Made by a program: the position numbers and the translations under genes. 64,000 nt of DNA from Phreatobacter sp. (GTDB lineage Bacteria; Pseudomonadota; Alphaproteobacteria; Rhizobiales; Phreatobacteraceae), in contig NZ_JAPZTZ010000014.1 of assembly GCF_027532945.1 (NCBI RefSeq), forward strand, positions 1 to 64,000, given 5' to 3'. Under the pieces are notes generated by a model that saw only the letters and a program-made list of their open reading frames with translations, was not told the DNA's origin and did not search any database. Below, piece by piece: positions 1-8,796 of this stretch (its first letter is position 1; each line of letters begins with the position of its first letter).

Positions 1-138
1 TGCTCAGAAAGGCCGCCGAGCGAACCGTGGACGGGCTATGGGCCGCGATCGGCCGCCTCATCGACCACTTCCAGCCCGCCGAATGCCGGAACTACTTCAA
101 CGCAGCAGGGTACGATGCAGCCTGATCGAATGGCGCTC
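1..138 (+). mobile_element. Right end of an IS630-family insertion sequence
   Basis: The left edge of the window holds the 3' end of a transposase gene followed by about 13 bases, then a TA dinucleotide (139-140), then sequence that continues an unrelated transporter gene. IS630/Tc1-type elements insert at TA and duplicate it, so 138/139 is the inferred element boundary. The terminal bases 124-138 (GATCGAATGGCGCTC) are the presumed inverted repeat. The left end of the element is outside the window, so the matching repeat and second TA cannot be checked here. Confidence 0.75.
3..125 (+). CDS. IS630 family transposase, C-terminal fragment (partial at window edge)
   Basis: The frame starting at base 3 encodes 40 residues ending in RNYFNAAGYDAA and a TGA stop. 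The order 'ERTVDGLWAAIG...FQPAECRNYF..AGY' is the usual C-terminal tail of IS630-family DDE transposases, whose catalytic triad lies further upstream outside the window. The gene is cut by the window start, so whether the transposase is intact cannot be judged. It catalyses cut-and-paste movement of its own element at TA targets. Confidence 0.75.
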   Translation, partial: LRKAAERTVDGLWAAIGRLIDHFQPAECRNYFNAAGYDAA

Positions 139-462
139 TAGCACGATAGCCCAGAGCGGCGTGGTGAAGGTGAGGATGGCCGCCCGCGACGTCGTCGTGT
201 TGAGCTGCGCGAAGACCACCGCGAGATTGAAGAGGGCGATGTTGAAGGCGCCGGAAATAATCAGCGGCACCCATGACGCCCGCGCCACCTTCAGCGACCG
301 TCCGAGGAGGGCGGCGAGAGCGATCAGGATCAGCGCCCCTGCCCCCATGCCCACCGTCCGCAGCGCAAAGGGGGGCACTTCCGACAGGCCGATCTTCACC
401 GCCGGCCAGTTGAGCCCCCACAGCACGGCGAGGGCGACGGGAATGAGGCGGGTGAAATCCAT
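139..462 (-). pseudogene. EamA/DMT-family transporter, 5' part, disrupted by the IS element
   Basis: Reading leftward from ATG 462 (GGAG about 6 bases upstream; an in-frame ATG at 471 is possible) the protein begins MDFTRLIPVALAVLWGLNW, the typical first helix of a drug/metabolite transporter, and contains about four membrane helices. A normal EamA protein has ten helices and about 290 residues. The reading frame runs out of transporter sequence just after 'TPLWAIVL', a common helix-4 motif, exactly where the IS element begins. Only about 108 native residues remain, followed by a few residues read from the IS end. It is therefore most likely inactive. The rest of the gene may lie beyond the IS outside the window. 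Confidence 0.75.
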
Positions 463-577
463 GGGCTCCATCGCGGACGCGGCAAGGAGCCGGCGCCGGG
501 CGACGATGCGACAGCGGATGGGTGCTTCGCCATGGGGCACGGCGCAGGGCAGGCGCGCGAGGCGCCGTCGGGCGGGC

Positions 578-2407
578 TCAGCGCGAGAGCCAGGCTCCGC
601 GCTGGCGGGCCGGAGCCGCCGGCTCGGCAAATTCCAGCGTGCGGAGCGAGGCAACGGCCTCACCGCTGAAGCGCTGGGTCGGCACGGTGGCGGGCGCCGA
701 GGCGGAGAAGGTCATGGCGACGACCTGGGCCGGCTGTTGCAGCAGCTGGCGCTCACGCGGGTCCGGCGCCTGCAGGGTGGCGGCGGGAACGGCGCGATCG
801 GTGGTCTGGCGGGCGAAGACGACGGTGCCGCGCGACCCGTTGATATTCGGCGGCACCATCGCGGGGGCGGCGACGCGGGTCGGGCGGGCGGCGGGACGCG
901 GCGCGGTGGCAGGTGCCATCGCAGCCTGGACAGGAGCCTGCGGGGCAGCCCGCACGGCCTGGGCCGGGCGGGGCTGCGGACCCTGGAGGGATGTCTGGCC
1001 CGGCAGCGTGACCGGCTGCGACGGGGAGGCGAAGGCAAGCGCCATCGCCGGCTCGCCCTCGGCCTGGCGGCCGCGCTGCTCACCCGTCGTGATGAGCGGC
1101 GGCAGGGTCGGCTGCGACGAGGCGGCGGCGAGAACCTGTGGGCGCGCGGGCGGCAGCGGCGCCTGGGCGACCGCGGCCGGCTCGCTGAGGACGGTCGGCC
1201 GGGTCGACGGTTCCGGCGCCAGGGCCACGGCGGTGCCGGGCATGGCAGGGCGGGCGGCGGGCAGCGGCGCGGCGACGAGGCGGGGCTCCGCCTCCTCCTC
1301 GGCATTGCCGCGCAGGCGCTCGGCGGCGGGGGGCGCGCGCAGCGGCAGCGGAGCGGCGGCGATCTGCATCCGCGGCGGCGCGTTGGTGACGATTTGCACC
1401 GGGCGGCCAGGGGCCGGCTGGTTGATGGCGGTCGGCACCGGCTGGGCCGGCGCGGCGGCGGCAGGGGCCGGAGCGGCTTCCGCGGCGGGGGCGGGAGCCG
1501 GGGCAGGAGCCGCCGGCTGCGGCGCCGGGGCCGCCTGCTGCTGGCGGTTGCCGAACAGACCGGCGAACAGGCCCATGGACGAACTGCGCTGGCGGATGAC
1601 CCCGCCACGGGCGCTGTCATCGTCGTCCTCGTAGGTCACGGCCTCGTCGGCCCGCGAATCGTAGAAGCGCGAGGCGGTGCCGCCACGGGCGCGGACCATG
1701 GCCAGCGCGGTCTCGAAGCCGGCCAGCGGGCGGCCGTCGGACGGGATATGGACGGTTCGACCGTCTGGGAACAGGCGGGCGAGATAATCGCGCGACACTT
1801 TCGGCCAGTGGCGGACGGAGCCAGTGTCCATGTGGACGAACTGGTTGGCCGAGCCCGGATAGAAGCCGACGCCGCCGCGCTGCAGCAGCAGGCCGGCTTC
1901 GCGCACCCGGGTCATGGACGCGCCGGGAATGTAGAAGTCCATCGCCTGGCCGGTAATGTGCCGGGACTGCTGGGCGACACCGCGCGAACGGCGGCGCAGC
2001 ATGGCGTTGGTGCCGGCGGAGCGATAGGCCGAGACGACGTGGATCTGTGACTGCGCGCCGACCGAACGATAGACCTCCCAGACGATGTCGAAGAGGTGCG
2101 GGTCCATCCGCGTCGGCTCGTCGCGGCGCCAGTCGCGCAGGAACCAGTTGAGCTTGTTCAGCGCTTCCTGGTCATAGCGGCCGTTGCGCTTGAAGGTGAT
2201 GAGGATCTGCTCGCCCGTATGCTTGTGCAGCATGGACAGCGTGCGCGTGTCGCCGTTCGCCACGACAGTCTGCGTCGAATTGCTGATGGCGATGAGGAAG
2301 CCGACACCGAGAGTGACGGTGGCACAGGCGCGCAGGGCTTTGCGCGAGACCAGGCCAGGCACGGATCGGTGGGATGAGGGCACTATGACCTGGCTCTGTC
2401 GCTGCAC
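578..2407 (-). CDS. DUF882 (YcbK-like, M15-fold) protein with long Pro/Ala-rich tail
   Basis: The protein is about 609 residues with a hydrophobic N-terminal segment (about 24-42) suggesting a membrane anchor or uncleaved signal. Residues about 55-215 form a DUF882/YcbK domain, related to metallo DD-carboxypeptidases: H150, D157 (in RHITGQAMDFY) and H192 (in FVHMD) match the zinc-ligand pattern. From about 260 onward the protein is low-complexity Pro/Ala-rich, probably a disordered periplasmic tail. It lies beside an L,D-transpeptidase gene on the same strand, as YcbK-type proteins often do with YcbB-type enzymes, suggesting a role in peptidoglycan processing. The start is uncertain: GTG 2407 gives the longest form, while GTG 2383 has a better AGG-type ribosome site. 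Confidence 0.85.
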   Translation of the reverse strand: MQRQSQVIVPSSHRSVPGLVSRKALRACATVTLGVGFLIAISNSTQTVVANGDTRTLSMLHKHTGEQILITFKRNGRYDQEALNKLNWFLRDWRRDEPTRMDPHLFDIVWEVYRSVGAQSQIHVVSAYRSAGTNAMLRRRSRGVAQQSRHITGQAMDFYIPGASMTRVREAGLLLQRGGVGFYPGSANQFVHMDTGSVRHWPKVSRDYLARLFPDGRTVHIPSDGRPLAGFETALAMVRARGGTASRFYDSRADEAVTYEDDDDSARGGVIRQRSSSMGLFAGLFGNRQQQAAPAPQPAAPAPAPAPAAEAAPAPAAAAPAQPVPTAINQPAPGRPVQIVTNAPPRMQIAAAPLPLRAPPAAERLRGNAEEEAEPRLVAAPLPAARPAMPGTAVALAPEPSTRPTVLSEPAAVAQAPLPPARPQVLAAASSQPTLPPLITTGEQRGRQAEGEPAMALAFASPSQPVTLPGQTSLQGPQPRPAQAVRAAPQAPVQAAMAPATAPRPAARPTRVAAPAMVPPNINGSRGTVVFARQTTDRAVPAATLQAPDPRERQLLQQPAQVVAMTFSASAPATVPTQRFSGEAVASLRTLEFAEPAAPARQRGAWLSR

Positions 2408-2598
2408 GAAGCACGGGACCAGGGCCGCCAGGCGACCATGGTGAACGCATCATCGCCGGGAACGGTTAAAGATCCCTGACATCCGTCAACAGTTCGCCAA
2501 CCATGCGACCGTTCACGGCAGCGTGAGCGGTAGGCAGCAAAAGTGGCGAAATCATGCTGCGACACGCACGCCCCCTGCCCGCGTTGTGAACGAAACCT

Positions 2599-4239
2599 TT
2601 AGCCGCGCATCCCGGTCAGGGCGGCACGAACCCGGGCATTGTGGCCGTAGATATCGGGAAGCTCAACGAGCTTCCCTGTCGCATCCACTGTCATCGTGAA
2701 ATAGACGAGGTGGATCGGGATGGCCTGGCGGAAGCGCACCGTGCGCTCGCCCGAGCCATAGATGCTACGCATCCTGGCCGTGGACCAATTGTCTCCGGGC
2801 AGGGCGATGCCGAGCAGCAATTCGGCAAGCTCCTCCGGATTCTGCACGCGCACGCAGCCATTCGACAGGGCGCGGTTGCTGTGGGCGAAATAGGAGCGCG
2901 ACGGCGTGTCGTGCAGGTAGACCGCGTGCCGGTTGGGGAACATGAACTTCATCCGCCCCAGCGCATTGGCGGTGCCGGGCGGCTGACGGAAGGAGTAGCG
3001 GCCGATATTGGCGGAGGCCCAGTTGATGGTGGAGGCGTCGATGACCCGGCCGCCCTGCATCACCTGGATGCCGCGATGGGCGAAATAGCCGCCGTTGCGG
3101 GCGGCCGAACTCAGCATCGAGCGCCGCACGATCGAATGCGGCACGTGCCAGGACGGGTTGAAGACGATGAAGCTCATCGCGTCAGAGAAGACCGGCGTCT
3201 GAGTCTCCGGGCGGCCCATGACGGCGCGGGTGCGATGGACCACCTGGCCCTCGCGCACGACGTTGACATGGTAATCCGGCGAATTCACCCAGATATGGGT
3301 CTCGCCCAGCGTCCGCGGCAGCCAGCGCCAGCGCTCCAGATTGGCGATGAGGTCGCGCTCGCGCAGCGCATGGAGGCGCGAGGCCTCGGTGGTGCTCATC
3401 TCCCGGCGCTCGCCGCGCATCTCGATAAGCTTGGCGCGCAGAGCCCGGAAGCCCGCATGCGGCGGGTTGAAGCCGTCGATGGCAGCAGAGACGTCAGCCG
3501 CTGCGGCGAGCGCGCCGAGGGCGACCGCTGTCTCGATGCGCGGCGGCGCCACGTCGAAATAGCCGGAGAGGCGCTTGGGGTCGGTGCGGCCACCCGAGGC
3601 ATGGGAGGCATAGCGCGCCACGGCCTGGGCGAGGGCCAGCTCGAGGCGGGCGACGCTTTCGGCGTTGCGCGGGCCCGTTGGCAGATCGATCCGATAGGCG
3701 GAGGGGTCGAGCCCGTCCTCGCCGGCCCGGGCAAGGCGGTTCAGCACCTGCTGGCCACGCTCGGAGATGATGCCTTCCCTGACGAAGAGCGGCTGGTAGG
3801 CGCGGCCGGCATAGAACGGGTTGAAGCCCTGCTGCAGGGCGCGGTCACCACCCGGGCGGGCGAGCAGGACGCGCAGCTGCTGGGCGACGCGCTCGGCGCT
3901 GATGGCGGGGTCGGGCTGGCCGGCCTCGACGAGGCTCGGCGGGTCGTCCGGCATCGCGGCGAAGTCGGCCTCCGTCGGCTGCGGCACCGGCGGGGCCTGC
4001 ACCGTCTCCGGCGCCTCGTCGTCGGGATTGTTGACCTCGGCGACCAGCGGCGAGACGGGGAAGGCGGCGAGGCCGAAATCGGCCGGCTTCAGCGGACCCG
4101 CGCCATCAAGGTCCGGGCGCGGGATCGCCTGTTCGACCTCCCAGCCGGCGAGGCGGAAGCGGCTGGCCTCCTCGGCACGGGTCACAAGCCCCGTGGCGCC
4201 CACCAGGGCGCAAGCGAGCAAAGCCGAGCGCAGTTGCAT
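2599..4239 (-). CDS. L,D-transpeptidase (YcbB/LdtD type)
   Basis: This 546-residue protein starts with a cleavable-looking signal peptide (residues 1-22, MQLRSALLACALVGATGLV). Between about 120 and 200 it has a peptidoglycan-binding-like region, and the C-terminal half carries the YkuD catalytic domain. The active-site motif SNGCVRV is at about 459-465 (Cys462), preceded by the conserved FAHSNRAL, and there is a further conserved HVPHSIV segment. The family makes 3-3 cross-links in peptidoglycan in the periplasm. Its length fits the large YcbB-type members rather than the small ErfK type. It is transcribed in the same direction as, and 192 bp upstream of, the DUF882 gene, so a shared envelope function is likely. 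Confidence 0.9.
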   Translation of the reverse strand: MQLRSALLACALVGATGLVTRAEEASRFRLAGWEVEQAIPRPDLDGAGPLKPADFGLAAFPVSPLVAEVNNPDDEAPETVQAPPVPQPTEADFAAMPDDPPSLVEAGQPDPAISAERVAQQLRVLLARPGGDRALQQGFNPFYAGRAYQPLFVREGIISERGQQVLNRLARAGEDGLDPSAYRIDLPTGPRNAESVARLELALAQAVARYASHASGGRTDPKRLSGYFDVAPPRIETAVALGALAAAADVSAAIDGFNPPHAGFRALRAKLIEMRGERREMSTTEASRLHALRERDLIANLERWRWLPRTLGETHIWVNSPDYHVNVVREGQVVHRTRAVMGRPETQTPVFSDAMSFIVFNPSWHVPHSIVRRSMLSSAARNGGYFAHRGIQVMQGGRVIDASTINWASANIGRYSFRQPPGTANALGRMKFMFPNRHAVYLHDTPSRSYFAHSNRALSNGCVRVQNPEELAELLLGIALPGDNWSTARMRSIYGSGERTVRFRQAIPIHLVYFTMTVDATGKLVELPDIYGHNARVRAALTGMRG

Positions 4240-4377
4240 TCCCGTCCCCTCACGTCCCGGCGAATCCGGCCGGACCGCCCATGCTTTGAAACCGCCCGTT
4301 TTTCCGTCATGTGTCGCGGAACGATCAAGCCACGAAGTCTTGTTCGGCCGCGAATTCCGCGCCGCGCGACTTCGCGG

Positions 4378-5865
<1,488 letters not shown>

Positions 5866-5914
5866 GCACTCCCGATGCGGATGTCTCGATTCGGGAGAAG
5901 GTGGTTGTCGCCGC

Positions 5915-5930
5915 TTAAGGTCGGGTTAAC
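5915..5930. promoter_or_regulatory. Candidate CtrA-binding site
   Basis: TTAAGGTCGGGTTAAC is a perfect TTAA-N7-TTAAC match, the full CtrA consensus known from Caulobacter and rhizobia. It lies 50-65 bp before the start of the sigma-54 response regulator gene, where a promoter would be expected, in otherwise GC-rich DNA where TTAA is uncommon. A GATTC (GANTC, the CcrM methylation site) lies nearby at about 5889. Confidence 0.5.
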
Positions 5931-5959
5931 GGCCCTCTAACGCCCTGGCCGGGAACGGA

Positions 5960-6976
5960 TCAGGCCGCCCGCGCAACGCTGGCGAAAGGCGCAAGCGCGC
6001 TGGCGAACTGGCGCGCCGCGGCCTCCCAGCTGCGGGTCAGCGCGAAGGCGCGGCAGGCCGTCCGGTCGAGGGTGAGCGCCCGGCGAATCGCTGCCGCAAG
6101 GTCGCCATCGAGCGCCCCGACCGCCGGATCGGTGATGACGTCGAGCGGGCCCGCCACGGGGAAGGCCGCCACCGGCACCCCCGAGGCGAGCGCCTCCTGC
6201 ATGACATTCCCATAGGTGTCGGTCAGGCTCGGGAAGACGAAGACGTCGGCACTCGCGTATAATTCGGCGAGCGCCTCGCCGGTGCGCGACCCGAGGAACA
6301 CAGCGTCGGGATGGCGCTGCTCCAGCGCCGCACGCTGTGGCCCGTCACCGACCACGACCTTGGTGCCCGGCAGGTCGAGCGACAGGAAGGCCTCGAGATT
6401 CTTCTCCACCGCGACCCGGCCGACGCTGAGCATCAGCGGCCGCGGCCATGCGACGGCGCCGAGCTCCCGCGGCCGGAACAGTCTGGCATCGACGCCGCGC
6501 GACCAGACCGACAGGTTCCGGAACCCCCAGGAGGCGAGTTCGCGCCGCATGGTCTCGGTCGGCACGAGGGTGCGCGAGGCCGGCCCGTGGAAGTGGCGCA
6601 GCCATGCATAGGTCAGCGCTTCCGGCACCGGCGCGCGGGCCCGCACATATTCGGGATAGCGGGTGTGATAGCTGGTGGTGAAGGGCAGACGCCGCGCCAG
6701 CGCCCAGCGCCGCGCCGCATGGCCGATCGGGCCTTCGGTTGCGATGTGGAGCGCGTCGGGCGCGAGGCGGTCGAGCCGCTCGGCCACCGCCGACCCCGCG
6801 CCGATAGCGAGGCGGATATCCGGATAGGTCGGGAGCGGCCAACTCGGCAGGCCCTCCGGCGTGATGAAATCGACGGCGTAGCCCAGCGGGCCGAGCGCCG
6901 CCGCCGTTTCGGTCAGCGAGCGGACCACACCGTTGATCTGCGGGGCCCAGGCATCGGTGGCGAGGGCGACGCGCAT
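5960..6976 (-). CDS. Glycosyltransferase family 4 (GT-B fold)
   Basis: This 338-residue protein begins MRVALATDAWAPQINGVVRS, the typical N-terminal nucleotide-fold strand and glycine loop of GT4 enzymes. It carries SYHTRYPEYVR in the acceptor half, and the donor-binding end has the conserved PSLTDTYGNVMQEALASG with an E-x7-E-like arrangement. Such enzymes move a sugar from a nucleotide-sugar onto a lipid or glycan at the inner face of the membrane. It follows the metallophosphoesterase gene by only 5 bp, so the two are co-transcribed. This pairing resembles glycolipid-synthesis genes seen in other alphaproteobacteria, but the sugar and acceptor cannot be told from sequence. Confidence 0.85.
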   Translation of the reverse strand: MRVALATDAWAPQINGVVRSLTETAAALGPLGYAVDFITPEGLPSWPLPTYPDIRLAIGAGSAVAERLDRLAPDALHIATEGPIGHAARRWALARRLPFTTSYHTRYPEYVRARAPVPEALTYAWLRHFHGPASRTLVPTETMRRELASWGFRNLSVWSRGVDARLFRPRELGAVAWPRPLMLSVGRVAVEKNLEAFLSLDLPGTKVVVGDGPQRAALEQRHPDAVFLGSRTGEALAELYASADVFVFPSLTDTYGNVMQEALASGVPVAAFPVAGPLDVITDPAVGALDGDLAAAIRRALTLDRTACRAFALTRSWEAAARQFASALAPFASVARAA

Positions 6977-6981
6977 GGGCC

Positions 6982-7809
6982 TCAGGCCTCCACCTTGGGC
7001 CGCCCGGGCATGGCGAGCGGCGTCGGGACGAGGGCGGGCTCCTCCTCCGGCAGGCTCGCGGGAGCGGCAACCGGAACGGTCCAGCGGATGATCTCGAAGC
7101 GGCCGTCATGGCTCTCGGCGAGAGCGGTGCAGCTCTCCACCCAGTCGCCGCAGTTCATGTAGCGGATGCCGAGCTGGTCCTTGATGGCGGCGTGGTGGAT
7201 GTGGCCGCAAATGACGCCGTCGACCTTCTGGCGACGCGCCTCCAGGGCCAGTGCCTCCTCGAAGGCACCGATGAAGTTCACGGCCTTCTTCACCTTCAGC
7301 TTGGCCCAGGCCGACAGCGACCAGTAGGTGAGCCCGAGGCGGCGACGGAAGAAGTTGACCCAGCGGTTGCAGTAGAGCGCCGCGTCATAGGCCCAGTCGC
7401 CGAGATGGGCGAGCCAGCGCGCATGCATGACGACGACATCGAAGGCGTCACCGTGGATGACGAGGTAGCGCTTGCCATCGGCCGCCTCGTGGACAATCCG
7501 GTCCATCACCTCGATGCCACCGAAATGGGTGCCGAAATAGTCGCGCAGGAACTCGTCGTGATTGCCGGGGAGATAGACGAGGTGGCTGCCCTTGCGGACC
7601 ATGCGCAGCAGCTTCTGCACCACGTCATTGTGCGCCTGCGGCCAGTACCAGCCGCGCCTGAGCTGCCAGCCATCGACGATGTCGCCGACCAGATAGACGA
7701 CATCGGCCTCGTTGTGGCGCAGGAAGTCGATGAGGAGCTGTGCCTGCGAACCCCGGGCGCCAAGATGGACGTCGGAGATGAACAGGGCCCTGTGCCGCTT
7801 CACCGTCAT
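6982..7809 (-). CDS. LpxH-like metallophosphoesterase (UDP-2,3-diacylglucosamine diphosphatase family)
   Basis: The 275-residue protein has the complete calcineurin-like metal-binding set: SDVHLG at about 13-18, GDIVDGW, GNHDE, HGD and GHIHHA. Insertions around 'WVNFFRRRLGLTYWSLSAWAKLKVKK' are amphipathic and fit attachment to membrane lipid substrates. It belongs to the LpxH/LpxH2-like group that hydrolyses UDP-diacylglucosamine to lipid X in lipid A synthesis, although proteins of this group also act on other lipids. Alphaproteobacteria usually use LpxI for lipid A, so this copy may serve another glycolipid pathway together with the glycosyltransferase just downstream. Start ATG 7809 has GGAG about 8 bases upstream. 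Confidence 0.8.
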   Translation of the reverse strand: MTVKRHRALFISDVHLGARGSQAQLLIDFLRHNEADVVYLVGDIVDGWQLRRGWYWPQAHNDVVQKLLRMVRKGSHLVYLPGNHDEFLRDYFGTHFGGIEVMDRIVHEAADGKRYLVIHGDAFDVVVMHARWLAHLGDWAYDAALYCNRWVNFFRRRLGLTYWSLSAWAKLKVKKAVNFIGAFEEALALEARRQKVDGVICGHIHHAAIKDQLGIRYMNCGDWVESCTALAESHDGRFEIIRWTVPVAAPASLPEEEPALVPTPLAMPGRPKVEA

Positions 7810-7992
7810 GCCGTGGCTCCGCCAGATTGTTTGCTGGACCCAGACCAGATTCCCGCTGCGCTTTTGTGACAGGTTGCCGCAGCGGCGCGAGAAACCTGCG
7901 ACATCCTGTCGTCGAACTGTCGTCCGCCGCTGCTAGCGCTCCGCTTTCAGTCGCCCGGGCCATCGTCCGGGCCTCATTGCCGGGAGTGCCGC

Positions 7993-8673
7993 ATGGCCGG
8001 AGATCTCGATCGCGATACGATGGAACGCGCCTATGCGCGCTGGGCGCCGATCTACGACGCCGTCTGTGGTCCCATCTTCGAAAGCGGCCGTCGCGCCGCC
8101 ACCGATGCGGCCAAGCGTGCCGGCCGCCGCATCCTCGAACTCGGTGTCGGCACCGGCCTGTCGTTCCAGGACTACGGCCCGGAGCACGAGGTCTATGGCA
8201 TCGACCTCTCGGAGCCGATGATCGCCCGCGCCCGCGACCGCATGGCGAGCGGCGCCTTTCCGCATGTGAAAGACGTGCAGGTCATGGACGCCCATGACCT
8301 CGCCTTTCCCGACGGGATGTTCGATGCAATCACCGCGCAGTTCGTCATCACGCTGGTCGAGCGCCCCGAGCGTGTGCTCGACGAATGCGCCCGCGTCCTC
8401 AGGCCCGGCGGCGAGATCATCCTCGTCAACCACCTCTATTCCGAGAAGGGCCTCGCCGCGGCCGTCGAGCGCTGGTTCTCCAAGCACGCCCACGCGTTTG
8501 GCCTTCGGCCGGAATTCCCCTTCCACCGCCTCGAGGCCTGGGCCGCCAACCATGGCGGCGTGATGGTGGTGGAGCGCCGCCGCGTCGCGCTGTTCGGCGT
8601 CTATACGCTGGTCCGCTTCCGCAAGCTCACCGCCGCAGACGCCGTTCCGCAGGCCTTCGCCGCAGTCGGCTGA
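7993..8673 (+). CDS. pmtA: PmtA-like phosphatidylethanolamine N-methyltransferase (class I SAM methyltransferase)
   Basis: The 226-residue protein has a Rossmann methyltransferase core: motif I LELGVGTGLSF at about 48-58, an acidic end of strand 2 (GIDLS), and VLRPGGEIILVNH in motif III. The N-terminal ARWAPIYDAVCGPIFESGR and the C-terminal half (HAHAFGLRPEFPFHRLEAW) resemble the Rhodobacter/Sinorhizobium type of phosphatidylethanolamine N-methyltransferase, which makes phosphatidylcholine by three SAM-dependent methylations. A GGGAG ribosome site precedes ATG 7993. It is divergent from the LpxH-like/glycosyltransferase pair, so the region may serve membrane-lipid modification. Another lipid methyltransferase of the same fold cannot be excluded. 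Confidence 0.72.
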   Translation: MAGDLDRDTMERAYARWAPIYDAVCGPIFESGRRAATDAAKRAGRRILELGVGTGLSFQDYGPEHEVYGIDLSEPMIARARDRMASGAFPHVKDVQVMDAHDLAFPDGMFDAITAQFVITLVERPERVLDECARVLRPGGEIILVNHLYSEKGLAAAVERWFSKHAHAFGLRPEFPFHRLEAWAANHGGVMVVERRRVALFGVYTLVRFRKLTAADAVPQAFAAVG

Positions 8674-8680
8674 CCCGCCC

Positions 8681-8698
8681 CGTTGCCGATCGGCAACG
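8681..8698. repeat. Perfect 18-bp palindrome after pmtA
   Basis: CGTTGCCGATCGGCAACG is perfectly self-complementary and begins 8 bp after the pmtA stop. There is no T tract, so it is a weak terminator candidate; it could equally be an operator for the downstream peptidase gene. Confidence 0.4.
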
Positions 8699-8796
8699 GC
8701 TCGCGCCAGAGGACCCCGGCCAGCGCCGCGGACGTTGATCCGCCGGGGCGGAACGCCCATACAGCCTCCTGTCCGCCGAAGCTTCAGGAGGCCCGC

